NCBI GenBank assembly: GCA_964537035.1
Contig: CAZIAK010000025.1
Coordinates: 1 to 64,000 of the forward strand
Direction of reading: 5' to 3'
DNA: 64,000 bases
DNA from: CAZIAK01 sp964537035
Lineage (GTDB): Bacteria > Planctomycetota > B15-G4
Shown: piece by piece, positions 17,770 through 26,140 of the stretch
Layout: each line of letters starts with the position of its first letter
How positions within the stretch are numbered: the stretch's first letter is position 1
Program-made: the position numbers and the translations under genes
The notes under the pieces: generated by a model
The model's database searches: none
Told to the model about the DNA's origin: nothing
The model's input: only the letters and a program-made list of their open reading frames with translations

Positions 17770-18459
17770 ATGACATCTGCACCGCGTACCATTGTCCTCA
17801 CCGGGGTGACTCGCGGGGGTGGTCGGGCCCTGGTCGATCGCTTCGTGGAGGCTGGCCACACGGTGCATGGCTGCGGACGTTCGGCCGATGCCCTCGCCGC
17901 GCTGGCTCAGCAGTACCCGGCGCCCCACAGCTTCACGGCGGTCGATGTGGCCGACGACGGCGCCGTCTCGGCCTGGGCACGCAAGCTGTTGGCCAGCGGC
18001 GGGGTGCCTGATCTGCTGATCAACAACGCTTCGGTGATGAATCGTCAGGCGCCCTTGTGGGAGCAGTCTGCCGTCGAGTTCGAGCGCCTGATGGCCATCA
18101 ACGTGAGCGGTACGGCCCACATGATCCGGGCGTTCGTACCCGCCATGATCGAGCGGGGCAGCGGCGTCGTGGTGAACTTCAGCTCGGGCTGGGGACAGTC
18201 CACGTCGCCTCAGGTCGGCCCCTACTGCGCGAGCAAGTACGCCATCGAAGGCCTGTCGGGAAGCTTGTCTCAAGAGCTGCCGGGTGGCCTGGGCTGCGTG
18301 GCCTTCTCGCCCGGCCTGATCGCCACGGACATGCTGCGAGCTTGCCAACCTGAGGCCGCGAAGACAGCGGAGGACCCGGCGGGCTGGTCGCGACGAGCAG
18401 CGCCGTACTTGCTGGGCTTGTCTGCTGACGACAACGGCCGCTCGCTGAGGCTCGGCTGA
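17770..18459 (+). CDS. SDR family oxidoreductase
   Basis: About 229 residues, classical short-chain dehydrogenase length. The cofactor loop is TGVTRGGGRAL, the stabilising motif is NNAS, the catalytic Ser is in NFSSGWG, and the catalytic Tyr/Lys are in YCASK. PGLIATDM is the usual post-active-site turn. The Asp in DVADDG may contact the adenine. The ATG at 17770 follows AAGGAACC; a GTG directly before it is in frame. The gene stands alone, so the substrate cannot be guessed. Confidence 0.92.
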   Translation: MTSAPRTIVLTGVTRGGGRALVDRFVEAGHTVHGCGRSADALAALAQQYPAPHSFTAVDVADDGAVSAWARKLLASGGVPDLLINNASVMNRQAPLWEQSAVEFERLMAINVSGTAHMIRAFVPAMIERGSGVVVNFSSGWGQSTSPQVGPYCASKYAIEGLSGSLSQELPGGLGCVAFSPGLIATDMLRACQPEAAKTAEDPAGWSRRAAPYLLGLSADDNGRSLRLG

Positions 18460-18809
18460 GCAGGCTGCCACAGCGCGCGTCGCCCCCGTGAGATCCGCGC
18501 GCGTTCGCCAGGGGTCAGCCCCGAGCGCTGGTGCAGAGCAGGCACTGTGAAGCTCACGGGTCGTGGAGTCCACCGATGCACTGCCTCAAGAAGCCCTCGC
18601 CTTTGACGAGGATTCAGGGCAGGGGCAGGGTGCCGGCGGCCGGGGCGAGCCCGGGACGTGGGTCTCGGAGTGGCCGGTTATTGCCGGTTCTTCCGCCCAG
18701 GGGGTTGGGAGTCGAGGCAGCAACCGCGTTCCAGCTGATGAACGCGACGTGGGCTCTTGTCGGCCCCGGCACCTCGCACCCCCTGGCACCCGTCGAGCGG
18801 AGCAAGCCC
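18460..18809. other. Intergenic region upstream of the S8 protease
   Basis: About 350 bases. A frame in phase with the protease runs through it, but its product is Arg/Pro-rich without family likeness and would bury a good signal peptide. A short direct repeat (GCCGGTT, 18674-18692) is the only structure seen. Confidence 0.4.
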
Positions 18810-21806
18810 GTGACCCATTCCATCCTGCAGAACCTGACCCGCCTGAGCGCCGCCTTGGCCATGGCGGCGTTGCTGTCCCACCACGCCTCGGCCCAGCAAC
18901 CCAGTGAGCGTGAGCGCGCCGCTGCGGCCCTGGGTGTGTTGCCCTCCTCACTGATGGAAGGTCACGTCGACTCCCTGGTGTTACCGACCTTGGGGCTGGA
19001 GGTCAGCCGTATCAAGGCGGTCGAAGTCGGCAGCGGGCGCATTCTGAGGCTCGACCTCGACCCATCGGGCCGCTCGGTGGATGTGGCTGCTTTGATGCAG
19101 GCCGAACAGGAGGCCATCGCCGCCGATCCACTGGCCAAGATGGATCAGCGCTTGCGCAGCAGCCTGTCCGTCCTCTCGTCCGGTGAGCAGCTGTCTGTGG
19201 TGGCCTGGGTCGCCATGGACGGCAGGGCGCTCGATGACTTTGCGGCCGACCGCTTGGGTCACCTCGATGGCCGCACCACTCCACGGGCCGAACTGGCCCA
19301 GGCTGAAGCGGAGGTGCGTGAGCATGTCATGGCTCGCGTGTCGAGCGTCGTCGATGGCTTTCGTCTGTCGGCAGCGATCGACGGCCTGGCTGTGAGGTCG
19401 TCTTCTCGCGTCGCTCCCATGGTCTTCCTGGATGTGAATGGCGAGCAGCTGTTGCGGCTCGCCGCCAGATCAGATGTGCGCGCGGTGTTTCTCGTCACCG
19501 GCGAGTACCAGGACCTGAACGACGAAGCCAACAGCAGCCACCGCACGAACTCGGTCAAGTCGGCTGGCGTCAAGGGTGCTGGCATTCGCGTGGCCGTGCT
19601 GGAGAACAACGGTGTGCTGCCAGCCTGCCCCTATCTGGATGTCGAGGATTGGTTCAACTCATCGACCTACAACCCAGACGATCACATCCATGGCACGTCT
19701 GGCTGCATCGCCTCCAGCAAGGGTGACCGGGAGGGCGCGGCACCAGACGTCGACCTCTTCTGCGCCAACGCCAGCAGCTACGGCGATGACGACGTCACGG
19801 ACGCGGCCGACTGGATCGGTACGAAGGACATCGACATTACCAACCTGAGCTGGGGCAACACCGTGCCCTCGCCGAGCCTGAACAGCTTCGACCACTACTT
19901 CAACTACGCCTCCCGCTACCTTCGCGACAGCTACGTGGCGGCGGCGGGCAACGACGGCACGACCCTCGCGGTGAGCAGCCCGGCGAAGGCCTACAACGTG
20001 ATCGGCGTGGGCAGCTTCAACGAGCAGGGCAACGGCTCCTGGACGGACGACACCATGAGCAGCTTCTCGAACGCAGGCAACCCGGCCAACGGTTGCGAGA
20101 AGCCGAACCTCGTGGCCAACGGCAGCGACATCGACACCATCGGCTTCCCTTCGCCCTGGGAGTACAACGCCTCGGGCACGAGCTTCTCCTCGCCGCACGT
20201 CGTGGGCAACCTGGCCGACGCCATGAGCGTGAACGCCGAGCCCATCGTCTCCCCTGAGGCGGCCATGGCCTTGATGATGGCTACGGCCTGGCACAATGTA
20301 GAAGGTGAGGCGATCGTGTCTCACGAGGACGGCGCCGGCGGGCTTCATGGCTGGGCCGCCTATCAATGCGCGAAGGACGATCGGGTCGACGGCGACTGGC
20401 TGACGGCCGCCGACTTCGACGCCTCCGACCAGTACGTCTACCAGATCTATCTGGACGCCGGAAAGAAGACCCGGGTCTGCGTGGCCTGGTCAGCAGAGGA
20501 CGCTGGTTTTGGTGGACCCGACTTTCTCACCTCGCTGATCGTGGACCTGGACGCGGTGATCATCAGCAACCCCTCGGGCAGCGAGCACACCATCCTGGCC
20601 AGCTCGGCGTCGTCGACGGACAACTTCGAGATGCTCGAGTTCACCCCCACCATCACGGGTTGGTACGGCGTGCGCCTGGACCACGGTGGCTCGATCACGG
20701 GCACCGGCAGCCACCCCTGGGGCATCGCCTGGAGCCAATCCTGCGACATGAACGCCTACGGCATGTTCGAGATCGCGGGGCTCATCCCCTTCGGTGCGCT
20801 GTACCTCGACGGCCCGACCATCGGGACGCCCTACGAGCTCGTGGTCAACTTCCCCGGGGACAACCTGCCCTACGTCGTGGTTCCCAGCGGCGATGACCAG
20901 CAGGGTCTGCCGTTGAGCCCCGATGGTGGTCTGTGGCTGCCGGCTGGGTTCGACATCTGGACGAGCTTCTGGCTGGCCACTGTAGGTGGCGGCGGCGGCC
21001 CGTGGATCAACAGCATCGGTTCGTCGGGGCAGGACGGCTTCAGTCCAGACATCCAGCTGCTGCTGCCCAACAAGCCGTCGCTGGTGGGCAAGGAGGTGCA
21101 CCACATGGCCCTGGAACTCGATTCCAATCTGATGGTGGCAGAGGTGGGACAGAAGCTGAGCGCGGTGGTCATGCCCCTCCCGTTGGCCGTGCCTCCGGGG
21201 GACAGCGTGGCCATGCAGCTGCCCATGCCCTTCCCGTTCTACGGCACGAGCTACACCGATCTGTACGTGAGCGAGGACGGTTACGTCAGCTTCGGGCAGC
21301 CCATCGTCGACCCGACCGAGACCGCGGCCGAGTTTCTCTCTGGTCCACCGCGCATTGCCTACGCTTATGACGACATGAACAGGGCCACGCCCGGCGCCGC
21401 TCTGCAGGTGCGGGTGATCAGCCAGGGGGCCAAGCGGTTCGTGGTCGAGATGATGCGGGTCCCCGAGCAGGGCGTTCTGCCCGGCCAGAACAACACGGTC
21501 AGGCTCACGCTCCATGAGGACGGCACCATCGAGATGAGCTACGCGGCTTGCGCCCTCATGGATGGGTTGGTGGGGATCTCCCCGGGCAACGACCTCTCTC
21601 AGATGGTGTCGGTCGACCTGACCTCGAGCGGCGAGAGGACCTCAGGCATTCTGGGTGCGCTGTATGAGGTCTTCGACGGCCAGCAGAGCTCGTTCGACCT
21701 GGGTGCCAAGCTCATCCCCGGCGGCAAGCTGGCTCGCAACGTGCTGACCTTCATCCCGGTGGATGGCCAGGCGGTCGACTACCGGCTGGAGATGTCGGTG
21801 CGCTGA
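18810..21806 (+). CDS. Secreted subtilisin-like (S8) serine peptidase, catalytic Asp replaced
   Basis: About 998 residues. GTG 18810 has GGAG upstream and opens a signal peptide ending ASAQQ. The S8 core shows His294 (IHGTSGC), oxyanion Asn381 (AAAGNDG) and nucleophile Ser458 (ASGTSFSSPHVVG). At the strand that normally carries the catalytic Asp (VAVxDTG) the sequence is VAVLENNG, with Glu265 in its place. Prodomain-like helices precede the core (about 30-200). The ~500 residues after it are beta-rich, with a jelly-roll-like part, a segment like the shared export module (FGALYLDGPTIGTPYELVV) and a nidogen-like tail (FPFYGTSYTDLYVSEDGYV). It may be an active variant with Glu or a degenerate protease used for binding. 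Confidence 0.87.
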   Translation: MTHSILQNLTRLSAALAMAALLSHHASAQQPSERERAAAALGVLPSSLMEGHVDSLVLPTLGLEVSRIKAVEVGSGRILRLDLDPSGRSVDVAALMQAEQEAIAADPLAKMDQRLRSSLSVLSSGEQLSVVAWVAMDGRALDDFAADRLGHLDGRTTPRAELAQAEAEVREHVMARVSSVVDGFRLSAAIDGLAVRSSSRVAPMVFLDVNGEQLLRLAARSDVRAVFLVTGEYQDLNDEANSSHRTNSVKSAGVKGAGIRVAVLENNGVLPACPYLDVEDWFNSSTYNPDDHIHGTSGCIASSKGDREGAAPDVDLFCANASSYGDDDVTDAADWIGTKDIDITNLSWGNTVPSPSLNSFDHYFNYASRYLRDSYVAAAGNDGTTLAVSSPAKAYNVIGVGSFNEQGNGSWTDDTMSSFSNAGNPANGCEKPNLVANGSDIDTIGFPSPWEYNASGTSFSSPHVVGNLADAMSVNAEPIVSPEAAMALMMATAWHNVEGEAIVSHEDGAGGLHGWAAYQCAKDDRVDGDWLTAADFDASDQYVYQIYLDAGKKTRVCVAWSAEDAGFGGPDFLTSLIVDLDAVIISNPSGSEHTILASSASSTDNFEMLEFTPTITGWYGVRLDHGGSITGTGSHPWGIAWSQSCDMNAYGMFEIAGLIPFGALYLDGPTIGTPYELVVNFPGDNLPYVVVPSGDDQQGLPLSPDGGLWLPAGFDIWTSFWLATVGGGGGPWINSIGSSGQDGFSPDIQLLLPNKPSLVGKEVHHMALELDSNLMVAEVGQKLSAVVMPLPLAVPPGDSVAMQLPMPFPFYGTSYTDLYVSEDGYVSFGQPIVDPTETAAEFLSGPPRIAYAYDDMNRATPGAALQVRVISQGAKRFVVEMMRVPEQGVLPGQNNTVRLTLHEDGTIEMSYAACALMDGLVGISPGNDLSQMVSVDLTSSGERTSGILGALYEVFDGQQSSFDLGAKLIPGGKLARNVLTFIPVDGQAVDYRLEMSVR

Positions 21807-21829
21807 CAAGCTGTGCTTGGATTGTCCGT

Positions 21830-21861
21830 GGCGGCCGGTGGGGATTGCCCTGCCGGCCGCC
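21830..21861 (+). terminator. Hairpin after the S8 peptidase gene
   Basis: GGCGGCCGG (21830-21838) pairs perfectly with CCGGCCGCC (21853-21861) across a 14-nt loop, 24 bases after the stop codon. The stem is fully GC. No U-run follows, so it may act as a Rho-assisted terminator or 3' stabiliser. Confidence 0.5.
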
Positions 21862-21943
21862 GCTGTGTGGCAGCAGTCGGTAGACTGAGCGGCCCGACCT
21901 TGTGGTCGCTTCTTTTCGCCGTCCCTCCTCTTCAGAGAGATCG

Positions 21944-23539
21944 ATGTCCCGCGCTGATCGCATGAGCCTCGTGAGCGCTGCTCTTCGCAGTGGCCTTTGC
22001 GCCGCCGCCCTGGCAGCCTGCACCGAGGGCCCGGGCGAGGTCGCCGAGGCACCGCCCGCGCCCCACGGCGTCGTGCTGCTGACCATCGACACCCTGCGTG
22101 CGGACCACTTGCCCTGGCACGGCTACCCCCGCAACACGGCGCCGTTTCTCGCTGATCTGGCAGAGCGCAGCACGGTGTTTCTCGACGCGGTGTCGACGGC
22201 CTCGCACACCGCGCCCAGCCATGGCTCCATGCTCACCGGCTTGTATCCCTCGCAGCACGGCGTCACTCGCAACGGCGGCGATCTGCACGAGTCGATCACC
22301 ACCCTGCCAGAGATCCTGGGCGCCGAGGGCTACGACACCGCGGCCTTCACCAGCGTGATCTTCCTGGACGGACTGTCGAAGGGCTTTGACGCCTTCTTCG
22401 ACGCGGGGGTGACCGAGTACGAGCTGCGCCACGGGCTGGCCACCAAGAGCCATCGCTCAGCGGTCGACACCGTGGGAGCGGCCATGCAATGGCTGGAGAA
22501 GCGTTCGCCCGACAAGCCCTTCTGCCTCTGGGTGCACCTGTTCGACGTCCACGAATGGAAGGACCAGCCCGCGCCAGACGAGGTGCTCGATCGGCTGCAT
22601 GGCGAGGACGCCGCCGCGGGCCTGTCGGGCGGGGCCTTGGTCCAGCGACTGGTGGACGACCAGGCTTTGAACCCCGACTGGTTTGAATCCGAGAAGGGGC
22701 TGGGCGAGGCTCTGCCCAACATCGATCGCTACGACGGCGCCATCTCGGTGGTCGACAGTGCCGTGGCCGACCTGTTCGAGGCGGTGAGCGCCGCGCCCGG
22801 GGGCGACGACGTGATCTGGATCATCGCTGCCGATCATGGCGAGGGCTTCACCAACCACGACCTGCTGGGACACAGCCGGCACGTCTACAACGAGCAGCTC
22901 GCTGTGCCCCTGCTGGTGCACGGCAGCCACGGCCGCTGGCCCGCTTCGCGCGTGCAGGGATTGGTACAGCCCATCGACATGGTGCCGACGGTGGTCGAAC
23001 TCACCGGCGCGTCGATGTCGCCCACGACCTTGCCCGTGGGCAGCGAGATGCTGCAGCGGCGCTCATGGGTGCCCCTGCTCCGGGGCGAAGGGCGCCTGGC
23101 CAGTGAAGCCAGTGAAGCGAGCGAAGCTCATGACGCTGGCAGCACGGGAAGCGACAGCAGCGCCAGTGCGCAGGGCGCGTCGCCGGGCCTGCTCCTCGAT
23201 GCCGCCTCTCTCGGCGAGCGCATGGCCTTCTCCGAGCGGCGCCCCATGGACGACCATCAGCGGGAGAACGGCTGGGTCGGCGGCGAGACCCGGGTGCTGC
23301 AGGACGACCGCTACAAGTTGATCCTCTCGGCAGAGGCGCCCGCCGAGTTCTACGACATGCAGGCCGATCCCCTCGAGCTGCACGACCTGGCGGACGCGCC
23401 GCCCTTTGAGCTCCTGCGCTACATCGAGATGCTGGGCGATCACGGCCTGCTCATGAGCGATCAGGCTGCGGCGATCGGTGCGGGCGTGGTGAACCCTGAG
23501 CATCTCGACGAGCTGAGGCGCCTGGGCTACGTGAAGTAG
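21944..23539 (+). CDS. Sulfatase-like hydrolase lipoprotein without the formylglycine Cys
   Basis: About 531 residues of the alkaline-phosphatase superfamily. A lipoprotein signal ends LAAC (SAALRSGLCAAALAAC). Metal-binding blocks are LLTIDTLRADH and AADHGEGFTNHDLLGHS. At the nucleophile position the sequence is SHTAPSHGSMLTG: Thr89 stands where true sulfatases have the Cys (or Ser) that becomes formylglycine, and His replaces the following Arg. It is thus more like the Thr-dependent phospho-transferase or esterase branch. A Ser/Ala-rich insert (SEASEASEAHDAGS) encoded by short repeats sits at about 388-425. It is probably anchored in the outer membrane or periplasm; the substrate is unknown. 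Confidence 0.88.
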   Translation: MSRADRMSLVSAALRSGLCAAALAACTEGPGEVAEAPPAPHGVVLLTIDTLRADHLPWHGYPRNTAPFLADLAERSTVFLDAVSTASHTAPSHGSMLTGLYPSQHGVTRNGGDLHESITTLPEILGAEGYDTAAFTSVIFLDGLSKGFDAFFDAGVTEYELRHGLATKSHRSAVDTVGAAMQWLEKRSPDKPFCLWVHLFDVHEWKDQPAPDEVLDRLHGEDAAAGLSGGALVQRLVDDQALNPDWFESEKGLGEALPNIDRYDGAISVVDSAVADLFEAVSAAPGGDDVIWIIAADHGEGFTNHDLLGHSRHVYNEQLAVPLLVHGSHGRWPASRVQGLVQPIDMVPTVVELTGASMSPTTLPVGSEMLQRRSWVPLLRGEGRLASEASEASEAHDAGSTGSDSSASAQGASPGLLLDAASLGERMAFSERRPMDDHQRENGWVGGETRVLQDDRYKLILSAEAPAEFYDMQADPLELHDLADAPPFELLRYIEMLGDHGLLMSDQAAAIGAGVVNPEHLDELRRLGYVK

Positions 23540-23561
23540 GGCGGCGAGGTCAGGCCGGCGT

Positions 23562-24297
23562 TCATAGCTCGGCGCTCTGCAGCACCTCCAGCTGGACGTG
23601 CCCTTGCTCCCAGCCCTTGGCCTCGGCGGTGACCCGCAGACGGCGGCCACGTGGGGCTGGCCAGCTCGTCCCGATCTTGCCGCCGCCACTGCAGGCCCAG
23701 CTTCGCGCTGGCGGTGGGACCGGGGTAGCGGGTGTGCAGAAAGTGGTAGGCCGCATCGACCTCAAGGGACACGAAGTCGCCTGGTTGCAGGTCTTGCGCG
23801 CCCTCGCCGTGGCGCTTGTAGAAAGCCCGGGCGTCGAAGCGCAGCCGCGCGATGTCGAGGGTCGCCGAGACGGCTGCGAAGGGATTCCATGCGCCGCTGC
23901 CGGGCTGCATCCCGGGTGCCAGGCGCAGCCCGGCGTCCCNNNNNNNNNNNNNNNNNNNNNNNNNNNNNNNNNNNNNNNNNNNNNNNNNNNNNNNNNNNNN
24001 NNNNNNNNNNNNNNNNNNNNNNNNNNNNNNNNNNNNNNNCCGGCGTCCCAAGGGGGCGAAGACCGTGTGCGAACCGTTGTAGAGATCGGACCGGCGCTCA
24101 TCGAAGTGGGTGAACGACACTCGCGGGCCCTGGGCGAAGAGAGTCTCGGCCGCGGAGACCTCGATGCCCCCGGCCTGGGCGGCGGCGCGATCGGAGAACA
24201 CGGGCAGCAAGAGCAGCGCAGCGAGGAGCAGACTCTGCGTCGAGGGACCCGGAGATCGTCGTGCGAAGCGTCGCGTGCATTCGACAGGAGCGCTCAT
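23562..24297 (-). CDS. Exported beta-rich protein, broken by a gap and a frameshift
   Basis: The N-terminus has a signal peptide (SLLLAALLLLPVFSDRAAAQ) and then GPRVSFTHFDERRSDLYNG. A 100-N gap interrupts it. After the gap the frame with DIARLRFDARAFYKRHG and DAAYHFLHTRYPG looks like outer-membrane beta-strands. Near 23640-23665 good coding switches frame: the end RLRVTAEAKGWEQGHVQLEV up to TGA at 23562-23564 is one base out of phase with the preceding strand region. Collapsing the 10-base flank overlap does not join the frames, so real sequence is probably missing. It is downstream of the SGNH gene on the same strand (67 bases) and may be co-transcribed. A small outer-membrane barrel is possible; no family is recognised. 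Confidence 0.55.
23940..24039. other. Assembly gap (100 N), only a 10-bp flank overlap
   Basis: Exactly 100 N. Flanks share only CCGGCGTCCC (10 bases), unlike the other three gaps with 55-bp overlaps. The true size is unknown. Confidence 0.95.
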
Positions 24298-24364
24298 GGG
24301 CTCAGCAACCCGCGGGTGCTCCCGGGTCGTGGGAGCTTGCGCGGCGACCTCGTCCGTGCTGCGT

Positions 24365-26140
24365 CTAATGATCGAGGGCGATGATCTGGTCGGCCATCTC
24401 TTGCAGGAGCACCTGTCCCGCGCCGGGCTGCAGGTGGCAGTGGTCCATCATCACCTCGAAGCCGAGCAGGCCGTGGGGGCTGGCCGCGCGGAAGACCTGG
24501 TCGGCGTCGAGCAGGGTGGCGGCGCTGTCGTCGGCGACCTGGCGCACGATGGCGTTGACCGTCCCGTTGGCGGCGAGGGGCAGGCGATCGGCGGCGGCGG
24601 CGGCCCGGAGCAGGTCGGCGGCCCGCTCGTCGTCGGTCCCGGTGAGCAGCAGGCAGATGCCCAGGTCGTAGAGGGCGTCCGGGTCGTCCGGGGCGATGGT
24701 GAGGGCCTCTTCGCAGCGCTGGATGTGCAGCAGGGCCAGGCCCATCCAGCCGCGGTCGACATCTCGCTGCAGCAGGCGATCGTAGGCAGCGATGGCTGCC
24801 ATGGTCGAGCGGGACCAGCCTGCAGGGTCGGTCCAGTGGGCGCCTGCGATGGATGAGAGCGGGCCCGTGGTAGCGGGCGTCTCGGCCAGGCGTCCGGTGA
24901 GGGGGCGCAGCTGGGGCGGCTGGTAGTCGGCGGGGGCGTCGTGGTTGTCCGTCCATTCTGTCCAGCGCAAACGGCGGGTCAGGGCCAGGCCAGCGATGGG
25001 GCTGCCGTCCTCGGCCTCGATGGAGAACTCTCGCAGCTCGACCAGCTTGAGCGCCTCGGCCTCGCTGAGTGCGGGCGGCGGGTTGGTGAGCACGGGCGGC
25101 GCGAAGTCGTTGCTCACCAAGGTGCAGAGCAGCACCCGGGCGTCTGCCTCGTGGATCTGCTCGACCATGCGCGTCAGGTTGCGGCGGTACGCTTCCAGAT
25201 AGCGCAGGGTGCCGTCCCAGGTGAGGTCGCGAAAACTCTGCACCTCCAGCTGAAACTTCTCGGGTGTCTGCGCGTCTTGTTCCGCGGCGTCTGCGCCGCT
25301 GGGCTCGGCCGCCCAGAGGCTCTTGAGCCAGCGAAACGTGCGCAGGCGCGAGAGGCCAAAGGGCCCGTCCCGCTGCCATGAACCCATGGACTCGTCGAGC
25401 TCGGTGGCGAAGCGTCGCTCGATGAACTCGTTGTGCCCCGAGTAGAGGACCACCACGTCGGGTTCGGTGACCAGGGCCTGCCGGGCGAGGATGGCCAGCC
25501 GCTCGCTGCCGTAGCCCTCGCGCCCCAGGTTGAAGACCTCCCAGCCAGGATGGCCGGGGGGAGAGAGCTCGGTCAGACGCTGCTCCAGGTAGTCCTCGGC
25601 CAGGCGGCGCACATTGCTGCCGCCCAGCAGCAGCACCCGCCGCCGGGCGCCCTTCGGAGGCAGGATCACTTCAGGGTGCAGGCCGTCGTAGAGGCGCGTG
25701 ACCCAGCCGGCCTGGTCGGTTGAAGGGCCGCCGCCGGCTTGGGTCGGGGAGCTGGGGTCGGCATCGGTGCCCCAGCCGAGGTCAGTTTGGCGCACTGGCA
25801 CCAGATAGCGGGCGTCAGCGTCAAAGCCCCGGCTGAAGTAGGCGTTGTCCTCGGCGCCGAGGCCGGCCCAGGACAGCACCAGCTCGCAGACCGCCAGCAC
25901 CACGAACAGGGGCACCAGGGCGTACATCAGCCGTCGCAGGGGAGAGAGACGCCGGGGCTGGCGGGCCGATTCGGTGCTGGGAGCAGACAATGGCATGGGG
26001 CGGGAGGCGGATCCTGGCGCGAGGTCGATATCATAGCGGGCCAGCAGGGGGCGTCCGTGCCGCTCCCTCTCGAACTCGCCGATCTGCTCGCCGTCCAGGG
26101 TCGGCTCTTCCTCTGCCGCCGCTTGTCCGATTGTGCCCAT
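24365..26140 (-). CDS. SGNH/GDSL-type hydrolase with C-terminal TPR-like region
   Basis: About 591 residues. A single membrane helix (about 68-88, YALVPLFVVLAVCELVLSW) follows an acidic cytoplasmic N-terminus. The SGNH blocks are LLLGGSNVRRL (block I, nucleophile Ser), LGREGYGSERL (block II Gly) and LYSGHNEFIERR (block III G-x-N). The last ~130 residues look like TPR helices (CEEALTIAPDDPDALYDLGI). The enzyme part would face the periplasm and act on an ester or acyl group of a glycan or lipid. ATG 26140 is preceded by GAGAGG. It shares the CATG tetramer with the divergent rimO start, so the two 5' ends overlap. An internal ATG (about residue 50) is an alternative start but lacks a ribosome site. 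Confidence 0.82.
   Translation of the reverse strand: MGTIGQAAAEEEPTLDGEQIGEFERERHGRPLLARYDIDLAPGSASRPMPLSAPSTESARQPRRLSPLRRLMYALVPLFVVLAVCELVLSWAGLGAEDNAYFSRGFDADARYLVPVRQTDLGWGTDADPSSPTQAGGGPSTDQAGWVTRLYDGLHPEVILPPKGARRRVLLLGGSNVRRLAEDYLEQRLTELSPPGHPGWEVFNLGREGYGSERLAILARQALVTEPDVVVLYSGHNEFIERRFATELDESMGSWQRDGPFGLSRLRTFRWLKSLWAAEPSGADAAEQDAQTPEKFQLEVQSFRDLTWDGTLRYLEAYRRNLTRMVEQIHEADARVLLCTLVSNDFAPPVLTNPPPALSEAEALKLVELREFSIEAEDGSPIAGLALTRRLRWTEWTDNHDAPADYQPPQLRPLTGRLAETPATTGPLSSIAGAHWTDPAGWSRSTMAAIAAYDRLLQRDVDRGWMGLALLHIQRCEEALTIAPDDPDALYDLGICLLLTGTDDERAADLLRAAAAADRLPLAANGTVNAIVRQVADDSAATLLDADQVFRAASPHGLLGFEVMMDHCHLQPGAGQVLLQEMADQIIALDH

Noticed and set aside
21944..23539. Annotation as a true arylsulfatase
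   Set aside because: The formylglycine Cys/Ser and following Arg are absent (Thr and His instead).
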